This document shows, one piece after another, positions 1 through 13,000 of a DNA stretch of 64,000 bases. The stretch is from Dipetalonema caudispina. Lineage: Eukaryota; Nematoda; Chromadorea; Rhabditida; Onchocercidae. The notes under the pieces are model-generated. The model was not told the DNA's origin. It did no database searches and was given only the letters and a program-made list of their open reading frames with translations. Location of the stretch: the NCBI GenBank assembly GCA_013365325.1, contig JABVXV010000078.1, positions 1 through 64,000 on the forward strand, given 5' to 3'. How positions within the stretch are numbered: position 1 is the stretch's first letter; each line of letters opens with the position of its first letter. The translations under genes and the position numbers were made by a program.

Positions 1-1156
1 ATACCGGAAAAATGGAATTGTGGAGAGATTTCAAAGTATAACTTCACTTCTTGATCACACGTACGGTATGTACTAGAGTATAGCATTTCTCAGACTATCC
101 TTATCAGTATTATCGAACAAAATAACGACCTCTGCTCACTCTTCACATATTTGCAAAGATTGGATTTTAAATTTATTTGGTAATCCAAACTTTTGCAATA
201 TCCGTGCGAATATTGCAAAGATTTGGATTAGCAAATAAAATTTCAGATATTCACCCTTTTTCGTAAGTTTTTAGCCATTTTTCAAGCGGCATAGAAATAA
301 AGGATATCTTCTTGCCCCAATATTCTGCCCAAAATTATATATGTTTTAAAAAATTCTTTTTTTTTTTCAATCTTAGAGTTTTTAAAATAACTTTTGAGAT
401 TTTTGAAAATTTTCATTTCTTGCTCTAATTTTTTAAACTCCCTAATTTTCTCTCAATTTTTCAACTCTTCAATTCCGAAAGTTTTGAATTTTGCATGTGT
501 TTTTTTAGACTCCAAAAAACTTCAATTTTGTGTTTCTTATTTCGTTTTGAACATTCTGGAAACATCAGGTCCATGTCAAAACTTCTGACCCCTTCAAATT
601 TTGCAAATTTTTGAGTTATTCTTCCAGTTACTTCTATTTACAATTCTTTTGCGTCTTTTATTTCTTTTGAGCCCTTGATTTATCCCGGTCTTCTTGAGTT
701 TTAAATTATTTTCTGGATTCCTTGCATTTCTGACTTTCCCTCATCATCAATTTTTGAGTTTTCAAATTGACTTTTGGAACTTTTGGAATTTCCCGTTATG
801 GTCACTTTACTTTCTGACTCCTTGAAGCTATTTTAAAAAAAAAGAAATATTACGCATTTCGAATGAATGATACTGTTAATAATAAAATAACTGAAGCGAT
901 TCAAAATTCGAATCCAATTCTCATACGGTTTTTTTTTATTTAAATGTAATTTGGCATATAATAAACCAGAATTAGACAATCTTTATTAATGAATATAATA
1001 GGATAAGAAATAAAGGTTGAATTTTTAGAAGTAAGAAAATCCTTTTTCTCTCACCTTTTTATACCCCATGATATATATAAAGCAAGAATCGTTTACAACA
1101 AGCATTGCGGTTGTTCCTATAGGAAAGGATAAGTTATTGGATACAGGGACAGATAT

Positions 1157-1372
1157 GTGAACAAAGAAAAAGGTAAGCTATTCATTCGCAGCATAATCAA
1201 TGAATACAAGATTGATCAGAAACTTGCTATAATTATTGATCAGATCTGCAAAAAGATCGCTTGTCAATCCTACAATTCAATTTTGCAACAAAGGCGATAC
1301 TTGCAAGCAGTGTCGGACGTCAGATACGAATCACTTTCACGTAGCGTTTCAGTAGTTTTCATATCTAAGTAA
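1157..1372 (+). CDS. Unrecognised small ORF, possible exon
   Basis: Open frame of 71 codons, starting at GTG in the translation, with mixed codon use. It is rich in Lys, Ile and Arg, unlike the poly-Phe/Lys translations typical of noncoding AT sequence here. The frame opens just after an in-frame TAA upstream and ends at TAA 1370-1372. A GTAAGC donor-like site lies inside it near 1173, so part could be intronic. I recognise no domain and no ATG-started version. It may be an exon or a decayed coding fragment. Confidence 0.2.
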   Translation: MNKEKGKLFIRSIINEYKIDQKLAIIIDQICKKIACQSYNSILQQRRYLQAVSDVRYESLSRSVSVVFISK

Positions 1373-1782
1373 TTTTTTTAGGATATTCGATGCTCAAATT
1401 TATTACTCAACGTATTGGTAAATGTTATTCGCACGTAGGGAAAGGAGTTAAATTAATTTGACGTGAACTTTTGTATGTCCAAAAAAGCTCTCAATCTTAA
1501 TGGAATGGTTCGGAGTATTTTTCAAAAAAAAAGGAAAAATTGAGTATGATTATAATCATTTGTAACCATCCGTTCAAATGACTTAAATTATTCGACTTGT
1601 ATGCTTTCCACTTTAGTGTTGAAGTAGACAATATGATAGTTAACACCGAAACCTAACAGATTTAGCGCCAATTTGCTGCTGCCGGCAGCTAATTTAACTT
1701 TCATTCACCTGTATGCAACAATTTCATCATTCCCAAAAAATTAAAAATGACATCTGGATATCACTTATGAAATGCATGTATC

Positions 1783-1974
1783 ATGCAGCGAATTTATGAT
1801 GCTACTTCAACGCCGTTACACGTTGACCATAATAAGTTCAACTTCCATCATCCCATTTTCGGTCCGGGTTACACCGATAATCTTCCGGCAACAAAAAAAA
1901 TTATGTCAGCTGACTATATCAATGAAGCGATGCTTTCGAAAACGACAAACAAATTTCTGGAATTCGTTTGTTAA
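1783..1974 (+). CDS. Unrecognised 63-aa ORF
   Basis: ATG-started frame ending at TAA 1972-1974. The translation (His-, Pro- and Asn-containing, with the stretch FGPGYTDNLP) has balanced composition and looks more protein-like than the surrounding AT-rich sequence. No signal peptide, transmembrane segment or known domain is visible. It could be a last exon of an undetected + strand gene, since an in-frame stop lies close upstream. A 24-bp-arm hairpin follows about 45 bp downstream. Low confidence that it is expressed. Confidence 0.25.
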   Translation: MQRIYDATSTPLHVDHNKFNFHHPIFGPGYTDNLPATKKIMSADYINEAMLSKTTNKFLEFVC

Positions 1975-2018
1975 GTTGATTAATAGAATTGCCTAATACG
2001 ACTACAGGAGATCTGAAA

Positions 2019-2078
2019 CACAAGGGATCCCCATAGTGATAATTCCAACTTAACTTATCACTATGGAGTTCTCTTGTG
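2019..2078. repeat. Imperfect inverted repeat (hairpin)
   Basis: Two 24-nt arms (2019-2042 and 2055-2078) are complementary at most positions. There is a perfect 12-bp inner stem (CCATAGTGATAA with its complement), a 6-bp outer stem (CACAAG/CTTGTG) and a few mismatches between. The loop is 12 nt. It could be a small hairpin RNA or a remnant of a terminal-inverted-repeat element. No larger element is seen around it. Confidence 0.6.
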
Positions 2079-2596
2079 CATAAAACTTTTAGAAACCTGG
2101 AATGCATATCACAGAGTAACAAAACATAAAGTAAGCAGATTTAGCCGCGTAAAAATTATCAATTTTGTCGACGACGACTAACGCTGTTGTTATTTACTTC
2201 AGTTCGAAATTACTGTTCATCCTTGTCGTTCTCTGCTATCATTTACTTCTTTAGAGATATGAAACAAAAATAATAATCGAAACCTCCCAAGAAATTTGAT
2301 AAAATTGAAAAGAATTTCATTTTGTGATTCAAAGAAATAAGCTATTCGTGATGAATTCACATATTCTTTATATCTTTCAAACCTATAAAAAATTAAATTG
2401 CTTCAACTACACTTGATTCGAAATTTATGAACTTCACCTAACAAGTGATCAAACTACAATATTTTTCAACTTATCATAACAGCTTTCCGTTTTTAGAAAT
2501 TACAACTAATTCTGCTATATACAGCAAGATCAATAACCATATACAAGCACAGCCGTTGAGCAAAGACACCGATTAGCGAATATAACTTTAATTTCA

Positions 2597-5500
2597 CTAT
2601 GAGCTCGAAGAAAACATTTTGATCAAACCCCGTCGCACAAATATTGCCGGTACATTTAAATCGCCATGTGCCTCGCTGAACAGCTGCTTTAATTCGAACA
2701 GATTTTTCGACGGCTGAAAGAAGATAAACTTTGAGAATTTGAAAATGAAGTAAAGAATGGAAACGCTTCATGAAGGGAAACAACAACTTGATTTTTCACT
2801 TCATTTCTTAAAAAGTAAAAGATGTTTCTAGTTTAGATATGGTATATATTGACTTTAACATGAAATTAAGCTGACAGCCCACCTCAGAAACCACATCGGC
2901 TTGGATATCCTGCGTAGTATTTGCAAGAAGCTTTGAACAAACCAAAGAGAAATATTCATTGAATTCTTTCTAAAGCAGCAAAAAGTGCTTGAAATTAGCT
3001 TCTCTCAGAAAATTAAAAATCGACACAATTTGAAGACGGAACAATACTGCATGCATTAGGATTATGCATTCGGGATATGGAAAAAAACAGATTGTGAAAT
3101 TTCCTTCTTCGATTGCTCAATGAATATAAAATACTGAGAAACTACAAATAAAGCATAAAGTGAAAATAAAATTTTAATTTTCTCACCTCTCTCCCAGGTA
3201 CAACCATAAATGGTGGAGTCTTTGCTACTACACCATATGCTGGTCCTGAATAATAGACCGATAGCTAAAAATTTAATTCGAAATCAATCAAAAAAACTGT
3301 TAGATTCAAAAAATTACTTAACGCTCGTTTTATATAACCAGTTTTACATATATCACAAAAGACTTCCGGTTCAAGCTTAAACTATGGCTTGCTAATTATT
3401 TGTAAGCATATAATACATAAACTGGGTAGGGTGTTAACAAGTTTGTTGCAGGTTTTAATAAATTGTAACCTTTTTGTACTCAAAAATTCCCGCCACAGTG
3501 CTCTAGTTACTTTGCAAAATCCATGCATTGAAGTTTCACCCCTAAATTTCGAAAAAAATTATTTTAAACCTTTCTCAATTGACTAATTGGTGCATCTTGA
3601 TAGCGCATCTGGTCGATCAAATAAACCAGCGCAATGCCATCACGACTACTATCATCTATGCACTGAACTCGATAAACCTGATCATCTTTGATATCGTGGA
3701 AAGCATAATTACAACCTTTTATAGGTTTCTCTATCGCATAATCCTTTCCCTGACCAGAAGAGAGATAATGAAGGCTAAAAAATAAGACTGCAGTGAAACG
3801 AACTTTCATTTCAAATCATGAAATCCATATCGAACATAAATTTACCTATCTTTTCCTAAACCGCTTCGATCTGAACTAAAATTCAAAAAGAGGGATTTAA
3901 AATTCACAACAAACCTATGCATTGCTACTATATACAGAGTACATACCGCATCTTCTTTTCGAATGAATTATAAGCGGATTCAAAAGATCGAAGTCTAAAG
4001 AATGCCTGAATTCGAAACTTGCTCAGTGGTTCGTCAATCAATACAATATTTAGCAATAAAACCTGAATAAAAAACGAAAATGGTATTCAAAAAATCTACT
4101 TTTTTCCACATTTGATATTGTTCCGAACAATTACCTAGTTTAGTATATCAAAGAAGAAACCGTTTTAAACATTTATATCAATGAGATAGGAAATGGTATT
4201 ATATAAGCAAAATGAGACATACTTCTGGTTTTTACCCAGAAAATAACTAATAAATTCAGCTTAGTGACCAATGGATGGATACCGTGAGGCAGAAGTCACG
4301 GAGCTCTCTTACGTGAAACAATATGGTCTCAACCAACTCACAATGAAAAATGCATAGTAACGAATGCATAACTATCTGGGATTTAATTGCAATGTATTTT
4401 AATTTCACAATTAAAAATACATTGCATTTATGTCATGAAGCTATTCTAAAAAATAATCTGGACATTAACTCCTATTATTTTATAGATCGACAGTTTAGAT
4501 ATGGAAACAATATAAGCTTTAAACCGTATGTCATATAAGAAAAACTGCGGATAAAAATATACTGGTTTAAAAATACTGCCGGCGAATTCAGTGGTCGAAC
4601 AATAATCTGACATAACATGCGTAACTATCTTAACCGATTCGGTGAACGACGATAGGCAAGACAGTACAGTTGGTTCTCCAGGTCTTTTGGCACCACATGC
4701 TAACGATATCAAAGTTCCTGGTTGAAAAACAGAATATATTATTTTTTCAAAGAAAAGATTAAGGCACACGTCCTGTTACTAATTGTAACAAGAAAAAATT
4801 AATAAAACCATTGAACTGCGTTTTCACTTATTTTAAGTTCTTCTTTAATTTACCTTAGTGAATATATTTCGAAAACTAATCTATCGATTATCACTTAATT
4901 TCGCAACTAATTATTTCACTAGCTTCCGATATGAAAAAAGTTTTGATTTTCTGCAATTTTATGTTTTACATCATCGCCGTTATGCGGAAGTATTCACATT
5001 CACAGTACCTGTCAAATGAAATTCACAACAAAAGACATCCCTGAACTTCGTTATCAGCTTAACTGTAAGCTCACAAGCGTTCACATTGATGCCTCTTGCA
5101 CTCAGTTTTTCGAGTAATTCTTTTTGAGATAGAGGTCTTCCTGCTTCCATCAATAGGTCATAGATCTGTAAACGAAAAACTTTTGATTTTTTAATTTAGA
5201 AATTCAAAAATGAAATAACAAAGACAAGTAAAATATAGAAAATAAAGAAGACCTACTATAGCTGCTGGTACGCTGTTATCACTGGAATTCGGTGGCATCC
5301 ATTGTTCATTTTGAGTACTGTTTGTCCAATTATTCGATGAGCAAGCAGATGGAAGAACTGATTTCTGCAAGTCTTTTCGGAGAAAAAGTACCTGAAAAAT
5401 CATAAAATAATTGGCTGAAATAAAAGCAAAACCTTAATTTGCGAATTTCATGTCTAAAATTCCATCGGACTGTAAACGAAAATTTTCAAAAGATCATACA

Positions 5501-8500
5501 AGTTATATTAAGTTAATGAAGAATGACATTAATTTTTAAAAAAATATTCTAAATATCAGATTTTCAACCAATAAAGTAACTAACACCATCTCGAACTGTG
5601 AGTTCTGGATGTCTACCATCTGACAGTGATTTTCGTATGACATTCTCCCATGTACCTTCCGGATATTTCTTAGGGTCAATGTATCGACCATCCTCTTCAT
5701 AAAAAATCTTCGATAAATCAGAGAGCTAAAATAGAACATATGTGAGAAAAATAAAGAAAAAGTAAAATTTGTCTACAAAAAATAAACGACCTTCGTCACT
5801 GAAAAATTTCTCCATCGTTTTTGAAGTGTTTACGTATTTAAATTTATTTCTTGAAACAGAAAAATTATTTTCTGCATTTACTAACGCGTACTGACGCATG
5901 AAAGATATACCTTGACAGAGCCTCTCGCTCGGACAAAAGAGAATACTTTATCACCCAAAATCTTATATGGCAAATAATCATCTCTCGACCTTATCGCCGA
6001 AGTCAATGTTGGTCTTTTCCAATATTCATATCTATCGTCCGCCTAGAAGATGCGCTTAAAGTCACACGTTAGGCAGTACAAACGACAAAAGACCTAGTTG
6101 TCAAATTAAAACTGGATAAATGTAACAATTGCATGTTTATATTTATATCATAAAATTATAGAAATCTCTCTTTAACGTTACAGAAACTGGATTTTAAATC
6201 ATTACTCGATGTTTCTAAATTGAGAAACACAAACTATAAAGCAAATTTCAGGTCTTAATGATTTGCTCAAGCTTTCCGAAAATGTCCATTTCCCAACCGC
6301 CCAAATTCCGTTTGATTAACAATATACTGATTGGATCGTCCATGATTTACTGATATCGTATATGATTTAAACTGAATTTCTTCAAACTCCAACAATTTTA
6401 TAATGAATTAAATAACTAACAGTTGGGACAGGAAGTTGTGAATCGTGGAGAGAATTTCCAGTTAACGAAGAAGTAACAGGATCAATAGGATGATCTTGAA
6501 ATTCATACTGCTGTTGATTAGGACTGAATGAACTGTGAGAAATATCCTTTTGCACCACAGCTGACTATAAAAAAGAAAGACAAAGTGGAAAGGAATATCC
6601 TAGCAAGAAAATTCTATTCCCGAAATAAAAGTATCTCAATCTGACAAATATTAAGTATAAAAGAGTTAACGCAGTCGCATAATGTCCTTAGCTGCTTTGT
6701 CCTTACTTTAATCCTATTATAGTCGAAAATTCTTAACGTTTACAAAAATTTCGTGATGGGAACATAAGGAGGAAACTGAAATAGAAAGGAAAAATGAGAA
6801 GGTGATAAATGAAAAAGTAAATACGGAATATTTACCTCAGGTAGCAGTGATCTTTGCGTCATAGCATCAGTAAAACTGAGGTTTTCAAATTCTGCAAGAA
6901 AATTAGCAAAACTGTAGTTACAGAAAAGCATATACTAAGAGTTTTCTTTTATCACACAACATCTTAACAAAGATGTGCAAACTTAACATGACAAGCTTTT
7001 AGTAGAATTTTACGGATACAAATTATAAAATTTTATTACCCACTAGCAAATTTTTTCAAATAGCAATATTCAGTGCTGTTAGGGATTCAACATCTCTTTC
7101 ATTATAATACAATATAAGCATATTCTACAAAAAATTACAGCAAATCTTGTGTTTTAGGTTATTATTCTCATTTAATGTAAATGACTATTTTGTGCTCATG
7201 CTTCGCTATTCAATTATTTATTGCTAGCACTTCAAATATTCCAGTATAATTTTAATGCCATAAATGCTCTTAGATTGGAAGTTTAATAAACTGTAATAAC
7301 CATCAATATTGTCGTCGTCGTTGATAACTCTCAGCAAAAGATCGCCATCTCCATGTTTTGTCACCACAACATAGTTATATAAACAACTTTTGAGAAACCT
7401 ATAGAGATCTTGAATTTCCTCTTCTTTTACATTAAACAAACGACAAATCTGAAAAAAGGAAAAAAAAAAAAAAAACGTTAGTTGATTCATCTAAACAGGG
7501 ATATTCAGCATTACAGTTAAGACTAAATTTACTGTCGAACACGTCGTGAGTCGTAGAAACTGTTAAGCATGCGAGAATAAAAATGATAACCTCAGTATTG
7601 TTAAAAGGAACACCGAAGAAATGTAGGTATGAATTTTTCATTTCAGAAAAACTCATTTCACCACCATGCCGTTCAATGAATCTTACTATTCGCTTTCTAC
7701 CCTGCAATCAATAAAATCATTTCAGAGTTGTTGGATTCGGACGAGATCAACCTTTAATATCTTACTGTGATAAATGCAATGATTGCTAGAGCTAGGAGTG
7801 AACAATCATAAAGCAGAAAACATAGCAATTTTGAGAGAGATTTAAGTCAGGCGAATCGACGAAAGTTCGTGGATTAAGTGGTTATTTTGATAGCCGGTTC
7901 TTTCTAAAAACTATGTATAGTCTTTCTCATCAAATTATAGCAATATTACCAGAAAGAGTGCTCTCTGAATGTCGGCAATGAATTTTTTTTTAATATCCAT
8001 TTATTCAGTGTAAATATGCTACGAAATTGTTGCAAAGGTACTGCACAGCGAATAAGGAAGCAACTTTTAAAATAGTGAAATGAAAAATAAAAACTCTACA
8101 GAAAACTAGAAAATCGAAAACTATAATGCCGAGATAAACGGAAACCTTTTGAGATTTCATCATTCCATTTTTTTCAATTTTACTTAGATGTGGCTGTCGT
8201 TGAATTCCTAAAGATATTCGAAATAAATTTCAAATCAAGGCAATGAAATTATTAGCCGAAGAAATAAGCCTTAGAAGGTAACGGGATCTTCTCGTTTTAT
8301 GCTACATAGAATAAGCAACTGAGTGCTGAGTCAAAAAAAAAAAAAAAAAAAAACTTTTTGTATCTTTTTCAATATTAACAACATACAAAGTAAATGAAAG
8401 GAATTAATAAGATATAGCAATTTAGATAATGAAGAAACCTGGAATTGAAGCGGCGGAGTGATCATCGTAATCGCTACTTCGTTGAGAGGACACGAGTTGA

Positions 8501-10083
8501 TAATTATTTGAAGTTCGAGTAGGTGCAACAAATCCTAACTGTTGGTTTTCAAAAAGATGGGAAGTTTCCACATTCCTGAACAATGAGATATCAAACTACC
8601 AAATAAATACAGTAGAATTGATCGTATAACTTTCTTCCTTGGCTCGACCGCAGAATAGCTATCGAAAGTCTGTCTGATTTCGAAAATCTGATAGATGTGT
8701 CTTTCATCGGTGGACCGCTTGGATAAAATAGCTTTGCTGTCAATGGGCCACTTCGATACATCAAACCAAACCAATCATACCCAGAAGCATCGGAAGCAAG
8801 CTCGACAAAGGCACAGAAAGCATAATATTGACAAGTTTGACTCGCTAACCAGTGATAGTTAATTAACTGCAGACCTTGTATAGAATTCTGCTTTAAGATT
8901 TGTTTGTCGCGCGCTTTCTGAAACCTTTTGCGAATCTTCTTGAAGTTGCATTGCTACTTGTTTTGTGGCAATAACTTCTTTCGTAACTACCCCAGACTTC
9001 GTAGGCAAGTTCTTAATTTTAGTTTCAAAATAGTCAGAGTGAGCTGATGCAGCCGAACTCGATCGGAATCTATCTGAATTATTTCGTAAAAATATCGTAT
9101 AGCAATCTGTTATCAACAATTGAAGTTCGGAAAAATATCTAACAGAAGTTAGGACGACATATTAATTATGAAAAAGTTTCAACATCAAAGTCTTTGCTTT
9201 GGAAAAGAAAAAAAAAATCCAGCTTTTACAATCATGTTGGATTTAATCTACTCGGAATAGTGGTAAATGCTTTCCTCAAACTATGATTTGAAACTGAAAA
9301 TTAATATAAGGGAATAAATAAAAAAACTAAAGAAAAAAAGAAACGTCACATCTCTACCAAATGTCGCAGGTATTACATCACGAGTTCGCCGTGGTTTGGC
9401 ATTTCGAGATTTTGTATTGCGGACAAGATTCAGCATTTCTCTAGTATTTTTATCACCAGCTGCGAAATATCGACCATTTTTACATATGAGTCCACCTTCT
9501 CCTTGCATAATTGATGAAACAAGAAGTGATTCCAAATCCTTAAAGCCATAGTCTTCTGGATTCAAATCTTTGCCGTACATATCTCTGAAAAAAGAAAAAG
9601 ACTTTTCAATAAATTAAACGGAGAGGAAGCATAGAAATTATACAATCAATAAAAAAACCACGGATAATCTACGAAAAAAAGGTTAGTTATGCAAAGGCAC
9701 AGAGCGAAAGATTATGATTGCAATGAATAACTTAGTAATCCTAATCCTATTATTACTCAACGAAATTTTCTTTACCGGTATCATATTATCCGCAACAAAA
9801 AAATGTTTTGTTTTTTCAAATTCGAAACAATGATAGGACTCCTACGCAAATTAAATTTATCAGTTAAGCTTGATATTTTTCATTTACCTTGCTGGAAAAA
9901 AACAGTCAAAACACATATTTACTGCGTGATTAGTATGTTGCAGTTAACAACTGTACGGATCTGTCTAAAAAAAATTTTTTTTCATTACTTGTATATGCGA
10001 CACAAATCATTTCCAATGCATCCATTCTTTTCTGAACCAATCACCGAAACGATGCGAATTTTCAAATCTTCTAATGTTGCCAT
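2597..10083 (-). CDS. lotr-1: LOTUS/Tudor domain protein, TDRD5/TDRD7/LOTR-1-like
   Basis: Probable germ-granule scaffold of about 890 residues. LOTUS (OST-HTH) domains bind RNA or Vasa-type helicases, and Tudor domains bind methylated partners. Exons read by hand: 10083-9989, 9584-9358, 9073-8875, about 8841-8631, 8575-8439, 8207-8146, 7701-7591, 7448-7301, 6891-6836, 6564-6421, 6042-5911, 5725-5585, 5391-5257, 5165-5009, 4717-4563, 4062-3947, 3774-3570, 3245-3187, 2969-2883, 2713-2597. LOTUS 1 spans exons 1-2 (YGKDLNPEDYGFKDLESLL), LOTUS 2 exons 7-8 (IVRFIERHGGEMSFSEM) and LOTUS 3 exons 11-12 (VFSFVRARGSVKLSDLS). A LOTUS-like winged helix lies in exon 14 (IYDLLMEAGRPLSQKELLEK). The Tudor domain spans exons 16-18. 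Linkers are Ser/Asn/Gln-rich. The start ATG at 10083 opens LOTUS 1 directly. Two junctions are unsettled: exon 3/4 (34-nt intron as drawn; a donor near 8920 is an alternative) and exon 17/18 (off by one base; missed exon or indel). The family call is firm; the lotr-1 symbol is inferred from LOTUS plus Tudor in a nematode. Confidence 0.8.
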
Positions 10084-13000
10084 TCCGTTTCAGCAATACT
10101 CTCTTTTCGCATGCTCAACACAGAAACGTTGGGGTAGAAAAGCGATTAGTTTTCTTTTTTAAAAATGGCCTGAAAACAAACATTCAAATATCTCGAAAAA
10201 TTTTAAAAAAAGAAAAAAAACAATAAAATCTTCCATCTTATATATGTAAACCGATACATTTTATCTAACGACATCTAGCAGGCTACTTGACAAAATAAAA
10301 GAAAAGAAAATACAGTAGCACATAATTTAATACAAATGATAACTAAAATTACTATGATTCATTTCATCTTGCTATCCGTAATGTGTAATACGTTTTGTTA
10401 CTGCAGTAAAATTACAAGTAAAATGAGAATATCTAGTGGGGTACATGAACAAAAAAAGATTATTCAGTCAAGAGATAAAACAATCCAAAGTCCAAAAATT
10501 TCCTTCCGAATATATCCTTCGAAAAATGTAAAACTTAAGTAACTTATAAAGATAAAAAAGAAATATTAAGCAAATAATTAATCTTACTCATCTCTAAAGT
10601 TATGAACCTCTTCGGATCATGTGATACGTTTTGATAACATAGCAAAACACTATTAGTTTTACTTGGTATGTTAATCGATGACAAACAAGATAGAAATTCA
10701 TTTACTCACTTAAACGACATTTTTATTTTACTATGAAATCCACTTACTCTCAATTCATGCCATAAATAACAAACATACTTCACACATCACACTTCTCTAA
10801 CTAAAATCCTATCGCCCTGTGATTCTTTTCGACAATAAGATTTCTGATTCCATCTCTTAATCCTTATCAAAACTGGAAAACGACACTATTGGCCGATTTC
10901 TCTAAGCATATTCTCATATTTTCCCTGAAATCTATGATCTTCAGAAGCGTAACACTATTCACCTTATTATCAATTTCTAATTAACGCTACCCTCCAATTC
11001 TATCGTTAAATTTGACGCTCCAATTCCATCATCTTTGGTTAGATTTTTGTCTCTGGAGCGAATCAAACATTTCTCCATGTATGCTACAATTATACAATCA
11101 TTCCAATATCGATTCGGTACTGTAGCTCTCTAGAGCTGATAAATGGTGAATAATATACGGCCCGATATCGATCCGGTACTTACATAGCAAATTAAATTTC
11201 ATCATGCAAGGAAAATTCCTCCATTTGTTCAATGCCACCCATTTATCTATTTATTCGAATGTGGTAAGAATTTTTAGAGGAAAAAAAAAAAGATAGACTT
11301 CAGTAAAATTTGAGGCCTTTTCGAATTTTTGAAAATTGCTTGTTTTTCAAAAACAAAAAGCCTACAATTGTTGATTAATAATAGAAGAAAAAAAAAAAAG
11401 AGATCATGGAAGCAAATTAAGACCTAGAATAAGGATACCAAATCATTAAGAATATAAATCTAATGATAACATTTATAATCAGATAGAAACTGATCATCAT
11501 CTTTGCTGAACTCTGAGAAAATAATCTAATAATTACCGTTGAGTCATTCATAATATAATATTCTTCCAGATGGAAATTTTTGTAATGGTAATCCGGTAAT
11601 TCCCGAAGTTCAGTAATGCAAAAGAGAAACTATAACTACAATCATACCAGTATTTGTTTAACAAGAAAAAAAAAGAAAAAAACAGGAGAAGCAATTCAAT
11701 AACATTCATCATTAAGTAAACAATACTGCCGTATGCTAAAAATAAGTCTACAAGAAAACAGAATGAAAATATATCTGTTAAGTTTGTATATGATATTAAA
11801 ATATATGGATCATAGCAGATTGGCAAAAAAATATAGTGCATATTTAGATTTTCAGAATGTATGAAAGAAGAGAAGAAAAATTACCAATAATTAGCTCCTT
11901 TATTTTGTAAAAGCAAAAAAATAGGAAGACGAAAATAGTAATATGCAGAAAATTAAGGATAAGAATTGAAAAGAATAAACAGTTAAATTGAAAGACCATG
12001 ATATCATGGTTTTTCTACTGTCATTTTCGCATAACGTAACAAATGGATGGGATGCAAAACCAAAAAGGATGTAATATGGGTAAAATGAGCCAAGAGAGTA
12101 GAAAGCCAAAGAATGAATAGATTTTAATTGATAATTTAATTTTCAGTACTTGTCATTCTTTGAACGATTTGATATCATGTAGCAATTTCTACAATTTAAA
12201 ATGAGTGCAACAATTAAATCAATTTAACGATAATACTTTAATACTGTTTAAATTTGAATAAGAATAATGCATTGTCCATTTTATTGATAGTTAACTTTTA
12301 TAAAACTTTTTCACCTTATTTTATATTATCTTATACTTTATTTTTACCTAAAACTTTTACCTAAAATGTTCTTTTTTTTTTTTTTCTTTTACCTAAAATG
12401 TTCTACCCTTTCATCTTGTGTATTCTTCCGGTACTCTATATGTGTAAAAGTAGACTTCCTATGATATTCAAAAATAGTACACAGGTTATAACATTTAATT
12501 TAGCTATATATTATTTATCCATTTATTCTATTCCTCATATCATTTAATTTTCAATTAATCAATTTGCAATTTAGAAGCTTGCATTTGCAGTTGCTGAAAT
12601 CGACACATTATGGTAGAACATTTGATCATCGTTGAAATTCTTAAAATTTTGATTAAAGCATTGTGCTGACTCTTTTTTTTTTTCCCACAAGTTTATAGAT
12701 CCCCTTGATTGCAGCTTGTCTTCATACATCGGTTGTTTCAAAAGAAAAATCTAATTGATTAAAGATACGATGTCGAAATGTAACAAATTTAGATAGCTGC
12801 AGAAGCTTCTATGAATCATTTTCTTCGAGTTCTAAGACTTCGAAGCTTATAAATTTGATGTATTAACTTCTGAATGTGATATTTCTCATTTATTTTCAGC
12901 TTCATGTAAATTAAGACGAAAATGTTAATTGCTATTAATTGCTCTCCCAATATTTTGTACCAAAACTTTAAATTACCAAAGAGAAATTATTTTCCACCGT

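Larger units (their letters stand above)
1..2596. other. Intergenic region with no firm gene
   Basis: AT-rich sequence with several T-rich stretches at 350-800. It holds two short ORFs of doubtful status (1157-1372 and 1783-1974, listed separately) and an inverted repeat at 2019-2078. I see no spliced gene, RNA gene or mobile element that I can name. It may contain the end of a gene lying left of the window. Confidence 0.4.

Noticed and set aside
1100..1160. LLDTGTD-like stretch suggesting a retroviral-type aspartic protease
   Set aside because: Only seven residues match, a stop follows at once, and no reverse transcriptase, integrase or terminal repeats are nearby.
6744..6775. Extra 32-nt exon candidate in the LOTUS/Tudor gene
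   Set aside because: Including it breaks the frame into the next exon; exon 9 joins directly to 6564-6421 in phase.
9803..10162. 119-aa plus-strand open frame
   Set aside because: It overlaps exon 1 of the minus-strand LOTUS/Tudor gene, whose reading frame encodes a recognisable domain; the plus frame is low-complexity.
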